DNA of 64,000 nt from Rugalucina vietnamica. Its lineage: Eukaryota > Mollusca > Bivalvia > Lucinida > Lucinidae. The translations under genes were made by a program, and so were the position numbers. This document shows, in pieces, positions 12,707 through 23,100 of this stretch. The stretch covers positions 63,492,866 to 63,556,865 of the forward strand of contig OZ024871.1 in NCBI GenBank assembly GCA_964017185.1, written 5' to 3'. Within the stretch, counting starts at the first letter, position 1, and each line of letters begins with the position of its first letter. The notes beneath the pieces were generated by a model. It was not told the origin of the DNA. It worked only from the letters and a program-made list of their open reading frames with translations, and ran no database searches.

Positions 12707-13430
12707 GACGAAGTCGTTTTGCATGCAATACACATATTATGTTCACTGAAAAGACATTTGTTTCACGTACAGTACTTGTTTGCATGTTCTTCTTTCATTA
12801 CTGCGAATGAAAAACATACATGTAGTACTTAGGTACATGTATATAGGTTAAGTTATAACGACATGCGCTTAATTTATTAAAAGAACATCCTTTCCATCAT
12901 TATATAGAATTAGATAAAATTCGTTTTGTCAGCCGTCGTCTAACGAAACCGTGGGTAAAGAGGCGTCCACTCAGAGGAATTCTTAGTTGCTTTTTGAAAG
13001 TTAAGCTACACAGAAGTTCATACATGACTATCATTGCTATACACTGAATTTATGAATTAAGACTGCAGTCACACGAGGGTATGTTTGTCTCATAATTCTG
13101 TTGGAAAAATAGCCATGTACAGGTACGGTTAACATCTGAACTCGTTTTACAGTGTTCTGATAGAAGCTTGAAATGCTCAGTTCCTCCATTATAGATAAAT
13201 AGATGGCTCATTAAAATAGCCCGAAGATAATTATACATTATGCAAAAACTCGTTTGGTGCCTTATACGTGTTTCACGTCGTAGAACGCAAAGTCTTAGGC
13301 ACAATGTCGCACTACACACGGTTCATTTAAAAAGATTCGACACATTCAACTTTTGCCGTATTTTCCAGAATTATCGAGGCAAGACAAAAACCTTCATTCA
13401 TATTTGAAACGATAAATTACGTGGGTCTAC
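12707..13430. other. No gene recognised
   Basis: AT-rich sequence with no supported ORF, RNA gene or repeat. Confidence 0.5.
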
Positions 13431-13440
13431 GGTAAAAATG

Positions 13441-13685
13441 TTTTTTTTTTTTTTTTCAGTTTTACGTCCCTTTCAAGATTATTTCAGCTCATATGAGACG
13501 GGCCAATCGGTAGGCGGGGCGAAAACGGGAGTACCCCGAGAAAAACCACCTGACACTACCGCAAGCAGAACTTGGCTTGTCTCACATGTGGCCAGTGCGG
13601 GGCTCGAACCCACACCAGACACAGCGGCGAGATGATCGAGTGATTAAGAAACAGCGCTCTTAACCGCTCGGCCACAGGGGCCACC
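13441..13685 (-). mobile_element. tRNA-derived SINE, copy 1, with target duplication
   Basis: On the minus strand the head reads GGTGGCCCCTGTGGCCGAGC and continues with a Leu/Ser-tRNA-like A box and a GGGTTCGAGCCCC B box, so it can be read as Pol III driven. The body ends in a run of T on the plus strand, which is the poly-A tail. The 12-bp target duplication GTAAAAATGTTT flanks it at 13432-13443 and 13686-13697, showing insertion by retroposition. Related copies are at 15909 and 24796. Confidence 0.88.
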
Positions 13686-13697
13686 GTAAAAATGTTT

Positions 13698-14034
13698 AAA
13701 TACACTCTGCCTGGTGCAGTTTTACAAATATCTATTTCATTCGCTTTACATGTGTAGATCCCTGACGATCTTATTACATTGAGATATTCGTCACAGATAA
13801 GGCGTTAGAAATATGAATGACACTCCTGTTCCTATTAGACATTTTTCACTTTTGAACGTAAATGCTGCTGGTGCGTGCGGTTACGACTTTCTGTGTGATG
13901 GGGGACGACTCGTGAGGGCATATGTGAGACTAAGACGAGGGGCAATATGAAGAATTACACAGTCAAAACTACCAACAGCCCAACGGAGACGAATTAAATA
14001 AGAGATACAATAAATGTTATAGTTGAGGACGTCT
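13698..14034. other. No gene recognised
   Basis: No supported coding, RNA or repeat feature. Confidence 0.45.
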
Positions 14035-14039
14035 ATCTC

Positions 14040-14106
14040 TGTAGCTCAGTAGGTAGCAAGCTAGGATTCGAAACGAAAGGTTCTGGGTTCGAGTCCTCGT
14101 CGGACC
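14040..14106 (+). pseudogene. tRNA-like sequence (pseudo-tRNA or SINE head)
   Basis: TAGCTCAGTAGGTAGCAAG resembles an A box/D arm, and GGTTCTGGGTTCGAGTCCTC resembles a T arm/B box. The 5' and 3' acceptor strands do not pair well and the anticodon stem is poor. A functional tRNA is therefore unlikely. Confidence 0.4.
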
Positions 14107-14972
14107 GCTTTTTTTCTTTTCTTTATTTGTCTCCCCTGTGACAATAAAGCTAAGGAAATAAAAAAATGTATTATCAGCTGATTATATTTATTGGCGAATG
14201 CAAAAATCAGAAAATGCCCTTGTGCATAAAATACTTAAATCGTAAAGGAATTGAAGTGCGAGACGGCACCTCACATTAATGTTTCTCTCTTGTTCACTTT
14301 TAACCTGTTGAAATCGACAGCTCGATCGTTTTGGTAGAAGAGCTGATCTTCGAGCGATCCTCATGTCAATATTTCTGTCTTGGGGACATAAAAATGTTCA
14401 TATTCTGAAGGCTTGTACAGGAATAATGTGGCTAGGATAAGTTAGCCACCCTGAATGACTTTAAATGTTTTCCGCGGACGTAAGGCACTAACTCAAATAG
14501 TATAGTGTACCTGTACAGACATATGTATATATATATTAGGTGTAAAAACTACAGTTTCACGTGCTGTCTCGTGAGCGAACATAATTCATTTGGCATGTTT
14601 ATACATGTATTTCAAACAGATACTCGAAAGCTTGGTGGGGTTTATTTGGTTGATGTTTCGTTTTGATCCCATACAACACCCATCTGCATGTCATAAGGGC
14701 GATATCCTAACTACATTATGCATATAGCCAGCCATACTAATAATTTGAGGTTTTGTAGGCCTTCAACAGTATTTCAGCCATATCGAGTGCGATAATTACG
14801 AATTTTAGATGATTTTTGCAAGCCACAGGCTTTCTGTATGATCCTCATTTATTCTCTTGTAGTATGCGTTCTGTTTGTCTGGTTGACTTCAAATAAATAT
14901 AATTAATCTTCAAACTAACACAATGTTATTTTCAAGTAAATAAATGATTATAAAACTAAGAAACATCTAGTC
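14107..14972. other. No gene recognised
   Basis: AT-rich sequence with no supported feature. Confidence 0.45.
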
Positions 14973-16600
14973 ATTTTTTTAGCTCACCTGAGCCGAAGGC
15001 TCACAAGGAGAGCTGATAGGATAGCCATGATCCGTCGTCCGTCGTCCGTCTTCGTCGTAGTCTTCTTCTCTGAAACCACTTGGCCAATCAAGTTGAAATT
15101 TTATGTGGAGCCTCCTTGTGTAGCGGCATTTCAAGTTTGATCGCGAAATCCATGTCACATGACCAATATGGCCGCCACGCCCATATATGGTAAAAACCAC
15201 TCACAAAAAATCTTCTTCTCCAGAACCGGCAAGCCGATTCCCACGGAACTTGGTATTTACCATCAGTGACTCCAGCCCATCAAAGTTTGGCAAAATGATG
15301 ACCCTGGGATGACCTTGACCTATTTTACGGCAAGGTAAATTTGGAAACATAGGCTTTTACATGGGAAAAAGTGAAAACTATTGATTTTTTTAAAACGATT
15401 GCAGCCAGAGACCTGAAAAGAGGTAGCTGCAGACAACTAATGGAGTAGATAAAAGTATGTGATTAAATTAGGTCAATATTATCTCTTGACCTTGGCGGGT
15501 CTGTTTTCCATACACACTTTTCATACATCTTCATCTCTGAAACCGATTGGCCAATCAAGTTGAAATTTTATGTGGAGCATCCATGGGTAGGGGGAACGAA
15601 AGTTTGATCATGAAATCCGAGTCACAAGATGGCCGCCATCAGTGACTCCAGCCCATTATAGTTTGATAAAATGATGGCCCTGGGATGACCTTGACCTGTT
15701 TTACGGCAAGCTTAATTTTGGAAACAGGCTGTTACATGGGAAAAGTGAAAACTATGAATATTTCGAAAACGATTGCAGCCTGAGACCTGAAAAAAGGCAG
15801 ATGCAGACAACTAATGGAGTAGATGTAAGTATATTATTAATTTAGGTCAAGGTCATCTCTTGACCTTGACCAGTCTGTTGTTCATACACACTTTTAAAAC
15901 ATCTTCATGGCGGCCCCCGTGGTCGAGCGGTTGAGAGCGCTGTTTCTTAATCACTCGATCATCTCACCGCTGTCTCTGGTGTAGGATCGCGCCCCGCACT
16001 GGCCACATGTGAGACAAGTCAAGTTCTGTTGGCGGGTGTGCCAGGTGGTTTTTCTCGGGGTTCTGCCGTTTTCGCCCCACCTACTGATTGGCCCGTTTCA
16101 TATGAGCTGAAATTATCTTGAAAGAGACGTTAAACGGAATAAAAAAAAATAATAAATATTCACCTCTGAAACCGCTCGGCCAATCAAAGTGAAATTTTAT
16201 GTGGAGCATCTATGGGCAGGGGGAACGAAAGTTTGTTTGTGAAATCTGGGTTACATGACCAAGATGGCCGCCACGCCCATATATGGCTAAAACCGCTCTA
16301 AAACCTTCTTCACCAGAGCCGGCAGCCGATTTTCACGAAAATCGGTATGCAGCATCGATGACTCCAGCCCATCATAATTTGATAAAATGATGACCCTTGG
16401 ATGACCTTGATTTGCGGATCCAGACATTTTTACGAGAGGGGGTCCAACCAAAATGGTAAAATATTGTCGCAGACGAGGGGGGGTCCAACCCCCAAAAAAA
16501 TCCCAAAATTACCTTTTTTAGGTAAACCTTTCAGATTCCGGGGGGGGGGGGGGTCAGGACCCCCGGTGAGCGTTTACAGGACCATTGGTCCTCTGGTTTT
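14973..16600 (+). mobile_element. AGCTCACC-family element, copy 2, interrupted by a SINE
   Basis: It starts with AGCTCACCTGAGCCGAAGGC and ends with GGTGAGCGTTTACAGGACC and a following ATTGGTCCTCTGG hairpin arm, like the 7061 copy. Internal units match the ~465-bp repeat. A tRNA-derived SINE has inserted at 15909-16160. A 13-base run of G occurs near 16541. No transposase is encoded. Confidence 0.75.
15909..16160 (+). mobile_element. tRNA-derived SINE, copy 2 (nested)
   Basis: The head GGCGGCCCCCGTGGTCGAGC continues with a tRNA-like A box and a weaker B box, and the element ends in an A-rich tail. It interrupts the element unit between its TCTTCA and CACCTCTGAAACC blocks, so it is younger than the host element. 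Short flanking matches (AAACATCTTCA / AAATATTCA) may be a decayed target duplication. Confidence 0.82.
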
Positions 16601-17826
16601 CATTACGTGTTGCTAGACGGAATATTTGTTAGACCTCTCCATACACAGAAAAGGAGCGAGGTCACGAAGTGTATCGGAGTGCAGGTTAGCCAGCTGATCA
16701 AACGTGCTGCGAACCTTGCTTAACCCTAAAACAGGACAACAATATTCTGAATTTTAAGCGCGCATACACACTCTAACTCACAAACACACACTCACGCAAA
16801 CACGTTCCGTAGAGGACTTTGTCTCGCAGTGGCACAGTCAGTCGCCTCTTAAAGTCACATGGCAAAAATAAATACGTAGTTGATATAAGACAGGTACAAA
16901 TTGATTTTAATAACATTTGACTCGTTTTGCAGGTTGAGCGCGAGAACGAAACGCCTACAAATTAAAATTGTTGTCTTTCCGTCTGGTGGAACAAGGAACC
17001 AGAAGTGAGCTTTGACACGAAATATTTTCTAAAATCGCATCATATATATATCACTTATCATGTTTGCCATTAAAGATGCGTTACTCGTTCAATGCGAGTC
17101 GGATTTACAAATGCTTGGCGCGAATAAAATGCCTCCATTTTAACAGCTTCCAATGCAGAATTATTCGATTATTTTAGACACTCGTGCAGTGATTTTTTTA
17201 CCTGCGCATCCTGCATCCTATACTCACAATTTGGTCTCTAGGATGCAAAGTTTTAATTTCGGTGGGTCCCAGGATGCTATGATTTTGCATGATTTTTCTA
17301 TGAAAATAGAAAATAGTGTTCAGGACCCATAAGTTTGCAGTAGGACCCATTGATATAGAATCAAGTGAGTCCCAAGGACTCATAGTCTCAAAATTGTAAA
17401 TAAATCACTGCTCGTGTGTATAACTAGGCGTCGCTCGTTCGATAAACCGAGGTCCCGGCTTCATATGACCATAACTGTTGGTGGGAAAAACCAATATCAA
17501 CTATTTGTTATCGTCATGTGACATTTTACATACTGGCTTAATATGTATATACGTACATTGGTTCTGCTAAGCTACATTTTCACGTGTTTTTCGTGAACGC
17601 ACAGAAAACTTTATACATGCATATACATGGCATGATTTACGATTTGAAACATAAGTTGATCTTTAATTTTATGTGCAGTTTTTTTATTCTACGCCTTACA
17701 ACGTTTTGACATATTTCAAGTCATCTCGAGCATGGTCGGTTATCCATATCCGGATAACGTGTCCGTGAATACCCCATGAACCACACTTTTATACAGCAAA
17801 ACTTTGGTATGCATGGGTATACCTAT
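16601..17826. other. No gene recognised
   Basis: Mostly unique-looking sequence. I see no coding or RNA gene. Confidence 0.45.
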
Positions 17827-18612
17827 TTTAAGCTCACATGAGCCCTTCGGCTCAAAAAGCGAGCTTATAGGATGACCATGCCCCCGTCGTCCGTCCGACG
17901 TCGTCCGTCAACAATTTCCATGATATTCTCCTCTGAAACCAAATGGCAAACCAAAGTTAAACTGCTTGCGGAGCATTCTTAGGAAGAGGGAACGAAAGTT
18001 TGCATAAATGACCCAGGTCACATGACTAAGATGGCCGCCATAGCTATAAATAGCAAAAACCTTTAAAACAATTTCTTCCCAGAAGCAGAAGTCCTATGAT
18101 TTTGAAACTAAGTTTGAAGCATCAGGCAATAGAGTTCTACAAAGTTGGTATACATCATAATGCTGGGGTGACCTTGACCTATTTTATTACAAGGTCAACT
18201 TAGGTCGCCCATGCATTTAAATGGGGAAAATAAGTGAAATGTAATTAAATGGGTGGAAACTCGCGATGAGCATGCAAAGGTACACTGAAGATTTATGTCC
18301 GTGAAAACATTTAGTCCCCAGGGGTGTGTCTGCTCCTGCCCGGGGGCTATATACATGCATATGACCAAAATATTCAAACATCCCTGCAACCGCATGGCCG
18401 ATCAAAGCCACACTTCATGGAAAGGGAACGAAAGATTGTATAAATGGCCGCCATGGCTATAAACTGCAAAAACCTTTAAAATGTTCTTCAGAACCAGTAG
18501 GCCTATGATTTTGAAACTTGGCATGTTTATACGTGGCCTAAATCATGACCCAGGGATGATATTGACCTATTTTACGGCAAGGTCAACTTAGGATGCCCAT
18601 GCATCTAAAAAC
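17827..18612 (+). mobile_element. AGCTCACC-family element, diverged copy 3
   Basis: It starts AGCTCACATGAGCCCTTCGG and contains the CGTCGTCCGTCC run, the AAGATGGCCGCCA block (twice) and the TGACCTATTTTA..GCAAGGTCA block. It is shorter and more diverged than the 7061 copy, and its 3' hairpin is not visible. Confidence 0.65.
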
Positions 18613-18617
18613 ACAGA

Positions 18618-18690
18618 TTGTGAGTACTCGTTTGAACTGCCTCTGCGAGGCAGTTTTAGCGTGTACCAACAATCTATGTTTTGAGCAAAA
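18618..18690 (-). repeat. Hairpin terminus related to the satellite right end
   Basis: AACTGCCTC and GAGGCAGTT form a hairpin, flanked outward by GAGTACTC.. and ..GTGTACCAACAATC. In reverse complement this matches the hairpin modules at 22455-22575 and 33125-33190, including a shared TTTTGCTCAAAACATA block. It is probably an orphan end of the same element family. Confidence 0.55.
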
Positions 18691-18700
18691 TAAAAAGATT

Positions 18701-19640
18701 AAAATGTTGAACTGAAAATTTTCATTTTTTACAACTTTAAAAACACTGTATATTGCTTGTTAAGGTTTTGTTATGCTAGCGCCAAGATACACGGCACCAT
18801 TTTAGTGCACATGTATTACACATGCTGACAACAGAGCTACATGTACAACACCTTGATCATTCTTAACCTTATGGGCATTTTTTGCGTCCGGAATCGGGCG
18901 AGCATAAATGCGCATAAGCTTCTTACTCAATCAGAATTTACATAAATAATAAATTTAATTGGTTTGTTGATTTGAGGTTTAACGTTAATCCAACAGCAAA
19001 GGTCATATGGAAACGAGACATCAGTTTATAGTATCATCCGACAGACTTAAGGATCCCGGGATCAAACCCGCGGTCCCTGGTTTAAAAGGACGAACACATG
19101 CCGTTAACACTAACTGTTTTCGGCTTGTCAAGCAGCAATGTGGTTTGATAACTGATCCTGCTTAATAAAATATATAGATTTCCGATAATCCTACAGGTGA
19201 ACGGTCACGAAATTCTCTCAATTTCAGTTATACGATTTTACGCCATTTAGTACTTTTTATTTTCAACTTTGACAGTTCTAACACTGTTTCCAACCTCTCC
19301 AAGATGTATTAGCCCACAAAAATCATAATTTTGTTAAATTTCTGTTTAATTTTCCAAATTTCTTCATTTTCAAAATTCCGTAGCCATTTTGCTGTATTTA
19401 CATTTTTCAAGTTTGTAGCGGTGTGTTTATTTCTTATGTAGTTATATAAGGTTTTACAATGTTATGAGTAGTATGTAGAATTTTTAGATTACATTTTGTC
19501 TCCTAGTTTTGGACTGCCTATGACAGGCAGATGTAGATATCACACTCTTATTATGTAGTATTTAGTAAGCCTCTGAAGAAGCCGAAAGGCGAAAGCGCGC
19601 TCAGGCACAAATAGGATTTTGCACTGTTGATGATAAAATC
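18701..19640. other. No gene recognised
   Basis: AT-rich sequence. A reverse-oriented tRNA-like B box (GGGATCAAACCCGCGG near 19057) is the only hint of a degraded SINE. Confidence 0.4.
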
Positions 19641-19641
19641 T

Positions 19642-19643
<2 letters not shown>

Positions 19644-19684
<41 letters not shown>
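19644..19684. repeat. (TA)n microsatellite
   Basis: About 20 uninterrupted TA dinucleotides. Confidence 0.95.
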
Positions 19685-19685
<1 letters not shown>

Positions 19686-19745
19686 TAGGAAATCTCCCAG
19701 TAATGGGGCAAATTCCGTTTTGAGACCTTTATTGTGGGACATTAA

Positions 19746-19782
19746 AAATTTGTGGGGCATATATAATGCCCCACAAATTTGA
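19746..19782. repeat. 15-bp perfect hairpin sharing a core with the satellite
   Basis: AAATTTGTGGGGCAT pairs with ATGCCCCACAAATTT across a short TA-rich loop. The TTGTGGGGCATATATA core is the same as the hairpin in each ~393-bp satellite unit at 26090-33045, suggesting a solo relic of that element. Confidence 0.6.
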
Positions 19783-20006
19783 AGGTATGTAGAAGCCAAG
19801 AGAGGTTACCCCTGATGTCCTGAGACCAAAACTGCACAATGAGGTTTTGTGCCGACTTTTTATATACAGTCAATCTGAGTTGCTTCCCTTGCAATTTAGC
19901 AGAGGATATTTGATTTCTTACTGCATTTAAAATGTGTTAAAGTCATTAATCTGGAATAGTCATTAAACTTAACCCTTATTGGAAAAAAATGAAAAAGTGA
20001 GCAAAG

Positions 20007-20015
20007 TATATAAAG
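20007..20015 (+). promoter_or_regulatory. TATA box of the SET/recombinase gene
   Basis: TATATAAAG lies 125 bp upstream of the proposed start codon at 20132. A start of transcription about 30 bp further on would give a short 5' leader. Support is positional only, as TATA-like words are common in this AT-rich DNA. Confidence 0.4.
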
Positions 20016-20131
20016 TAGTCTGACTTTAGATTCTGAAAGGTGCTTTTCGAGCGGAATTTTACAGTGATATTTACAGTTTTGATTTTGACGTTTGGACTAT
20101 TACAACTAACTTTTGGACTGAGAAGCAAGTA

Positions 20132-20166
20132 ATGACCAGTCGACAGTCAAAGAGGATTCAAGAAAG
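20132..20166 (+). CDS. Exon 1: proposed start of the SET/recombinase gene
   Basis: It encodes MTSRQSKRIQE and ends AAAG|GTATGA, a strong donor in phase 2. The first base of the SET exon at 40551 completes AGA (Arg), giving a basic N-terminus ..RIQERAKHAKQKLE that reads smoothly. A TATA box lies 125 bp upstream. The weak point is the 20.4 kb intron, because a short exon with one good donor could occur by chance. I know of no other candidate start nearer the SET exons. Confidence 0.5.
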
Positions 20167-23100
20167 GTATGACATATTTTCTCAGTTAAGCAATTAGTAT
20201 TTATTCAAGATGAATTTTGTAGCAAATCATCAGGCGATATTACCATAAGTCTTCAAAGATGCACAAGGCACGGCGTGTTTGCAAAGCAAGCACGCGCAGA
20301 TGAAACTGGACAGACTTATGTGTTTGCAATTTTAGCTTAAACGGACACTGATCCGACCCATAGTCTTGTCCAAACTCTTTCTCGTAAATATTTCCGCTGT
20401 TTTCAAAGGATCGGCTTTAATTTTAAGTCGTTACTACTGCAGCTGTTATTTTTGTTATGCGGCGTCCTTACAAGGTCTCTCCGTACATCACTCATAGTGC
20501 AGAAAGTATTATTAAACGTTAAATAGTTTATTGGCGCGTATAAGAGCATGCATTGATATGAAAGACAAAAACAATATGCGGAAGGGGTAATTCCGACATT
20601 CTGTTTCTGATCGTCTTCAAAATTTTGAAAAACTGTCGCGTGCAACTACAATTAATACATAAAACGTAACAAACATACTAAACAATTATTATCGCAATGC
20701 ACCTAACTGTAAGTCTTTAGAGTGATGTTAGAAAGTTAATATAATTGTGAGTAAAACCGATTCATTGTGTAATTTAAAATCGTTCAGAAAAGCGGACCGG
20801 ATGTAGGAAGGTACAAGTAGGCAAAGATCAGGTAATCGGCTAGTTGCGAGTCTTGGTGTACAAGCCACACAAGCGTTTTCTGACCGCCGGTATATTTGTA
20901 ACTAACAACATTTATTAATGTTTATAACACGAACTATGTTACATTTTCTGTTCGATTTGACATCGATGCTGATTCATAATTTTAATCAAAAGTTTTTTTT
21001 TTCTTCCGTAAAAACATGCACATCCCCTTTTGTTAATTCTTATATTCAATGATGTTTTAAAAGAAATGCTTAATACAAAAAATCTAAACAAATGCGAATT
21101 CAAAACACAAATAAATATTTCGGATAACAACAAGCAGTTTGGCTTTTGTGTTTATGGATCGATACCTGAAGGACAATGCGTTGTAAAGTTCGTTGTAAAA
21201 TGAGTATCTGGAAAAGGTTCCAAAGTGCAAAACAGGAGAGGAAGCTTCAATGTTTTCAACACACAGGACGAAATCTATTTGGTTGTTTTTAACGAAATAA
21301 AAGTTGAAGGGCTTCTTACAGGGTATGGAATTATAACATCGGAATCTGCCCACACTTGGAAATTTATTATCGTATGTGCTTTTTTTTTTGCTATAATTAT
21401 GATGCATTCAGTTGATGTAATAATGTAAGCCGCGGATTTAGATCAGCTGGCTAACTGTATAATTATTTGCCACTCTCGCTACTTGTAAAATTCCGACCCG
21501 CGTTTATTTAGAAAAGTATATAAAACATTAAAATAATTCATCATAATTAAATTATTATTGGTCTCTCACTATTTTATAAGATATCACAAGAAAGTGTAAA
21601 ACCTTGCCGACACCCTGGTGTAAGAAAACATAAAATAACTTAATATTTGGCATGGTCATTCATCCTTTAGAAAAGCAACCCCCCATTCAAGTCTATGTCT
21701 TCTGAGTTGAAATGCTTAGTTAAGCATTTTACCACCAAATTATAGAAGTTTTAATTCATCATCATCATCATCAACTTTATTTCCTCCACTAGTTTCAATA
21801 TTTTGCAATAATGTAAATTTCACAGAAATAGATTAATGTTTTTGTTTAAAAACTGGGTTGAGAGCTGACTGTGGAGGCAACGAAAAAAATCTAAGTTCGA
21901 ATTAATCCACTTCAGACTGTGTTACCTGGACAGGTAATCACAGGATTATCATACTGTAAGTAAACAGATAACTGGCGAAACAACATGTGACAGTGTAGAA
22001 AAAATGCTTCTAAGAATAAATTTTAAATAAATTATTTTTTTCAACTTATTAGATTTGAAATAGCATTGAAATATTTTTTGTTCTTTAGTGTTATTTCTTG
22101 TCCGCTGAATGAGTTGCAAATTCATAACATAATAATCTTAGCCAAAATGACCGAACTGGCAGTGTTTTTGTCATTATAATACATTTCAATATTGTTACAG
22201 TATCTGTCAATTAAAGAAACCTCATTATCAATTCAAGTACATGTATTTCACACTTACTCAAGACATGTTCTTGAGCAAATGGGCTCATTTACCATAGATA
22301 TTGCGAAACCGATATTGCAATGTTATTTATAATCCTCTAATGCCCTGTTTTGTTTGTCATTACGAAAACTTGCCCATGCAATATACAGTTGTAAAAAAAA
22401 GAAAACTTTCTGTAAAAAAAGTTTTGATATTTTTCTTATTTTTGCTACAAAACATAGCTTGTGGGTACTCGTTAGAACCACCACGGCATTTTTCTTATTT
22501 TTGCCCAAAATATAAATTGTGGGTACATGTAAGAACCGCCTCGCCGAGGTGGTCTAACGAGTAACCACAATCTATATTCTTCAACCCTAAATAAGCGTAA
22601 AAAGGGGGTTTTACATGAATTTTTTCTTTCTTTCTTTCTTTCTTTCTTTCTTACACGTGGTATATGAAATGCAAATCATGAAACTTATGATTTATATCGA
22701 TCTAATTTATAAATGGATTAAACAACGTTCCACGTATAAAATACTAATGCATTTAAAAGCGTACTTAATGCAGGAAATTTTAATTCTTTTATGGCAAGCT
22801 TTAGCAGTCACACGCGCGTGACTGAGGCGTGTGCCGGAGGTAAAAAAAATCTCAAAGTTTTATCGAACGTTTGTGTTACGTCCCAGACACGCTAAACACG
22901 CGCTACAGGTGCGCAGCAAACGTTCAACGCGCGCCTCACACACACTGGGGCACGCTACTGAAGCTATATCTCATAAAATCGGAACGCGCATGTAGCGTAC
23001 ACTGACGTGCCTAAAACATGTGCCAAACGCGTCCGAAGCGTATTCAGCGCGCCTGTAGCGCGTGTGGAACTTATTCGAAACGTATAAGTCATACGCCCAG

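Noticed and set aside
12574..12810. ORFs of Tyr-Ile-His-Thr and Met-Tyr-Val-Cys repeats
   Set aside because: Direct translations of the TACA microsatellite.
14040..14106. Functional tRNA gene
   Set aside because: A and B boxes are recognisable, but acceptor and anticodon stems do not pair. Listed only as a tRNA-like relic, as are 37198, 39245 and 41605.
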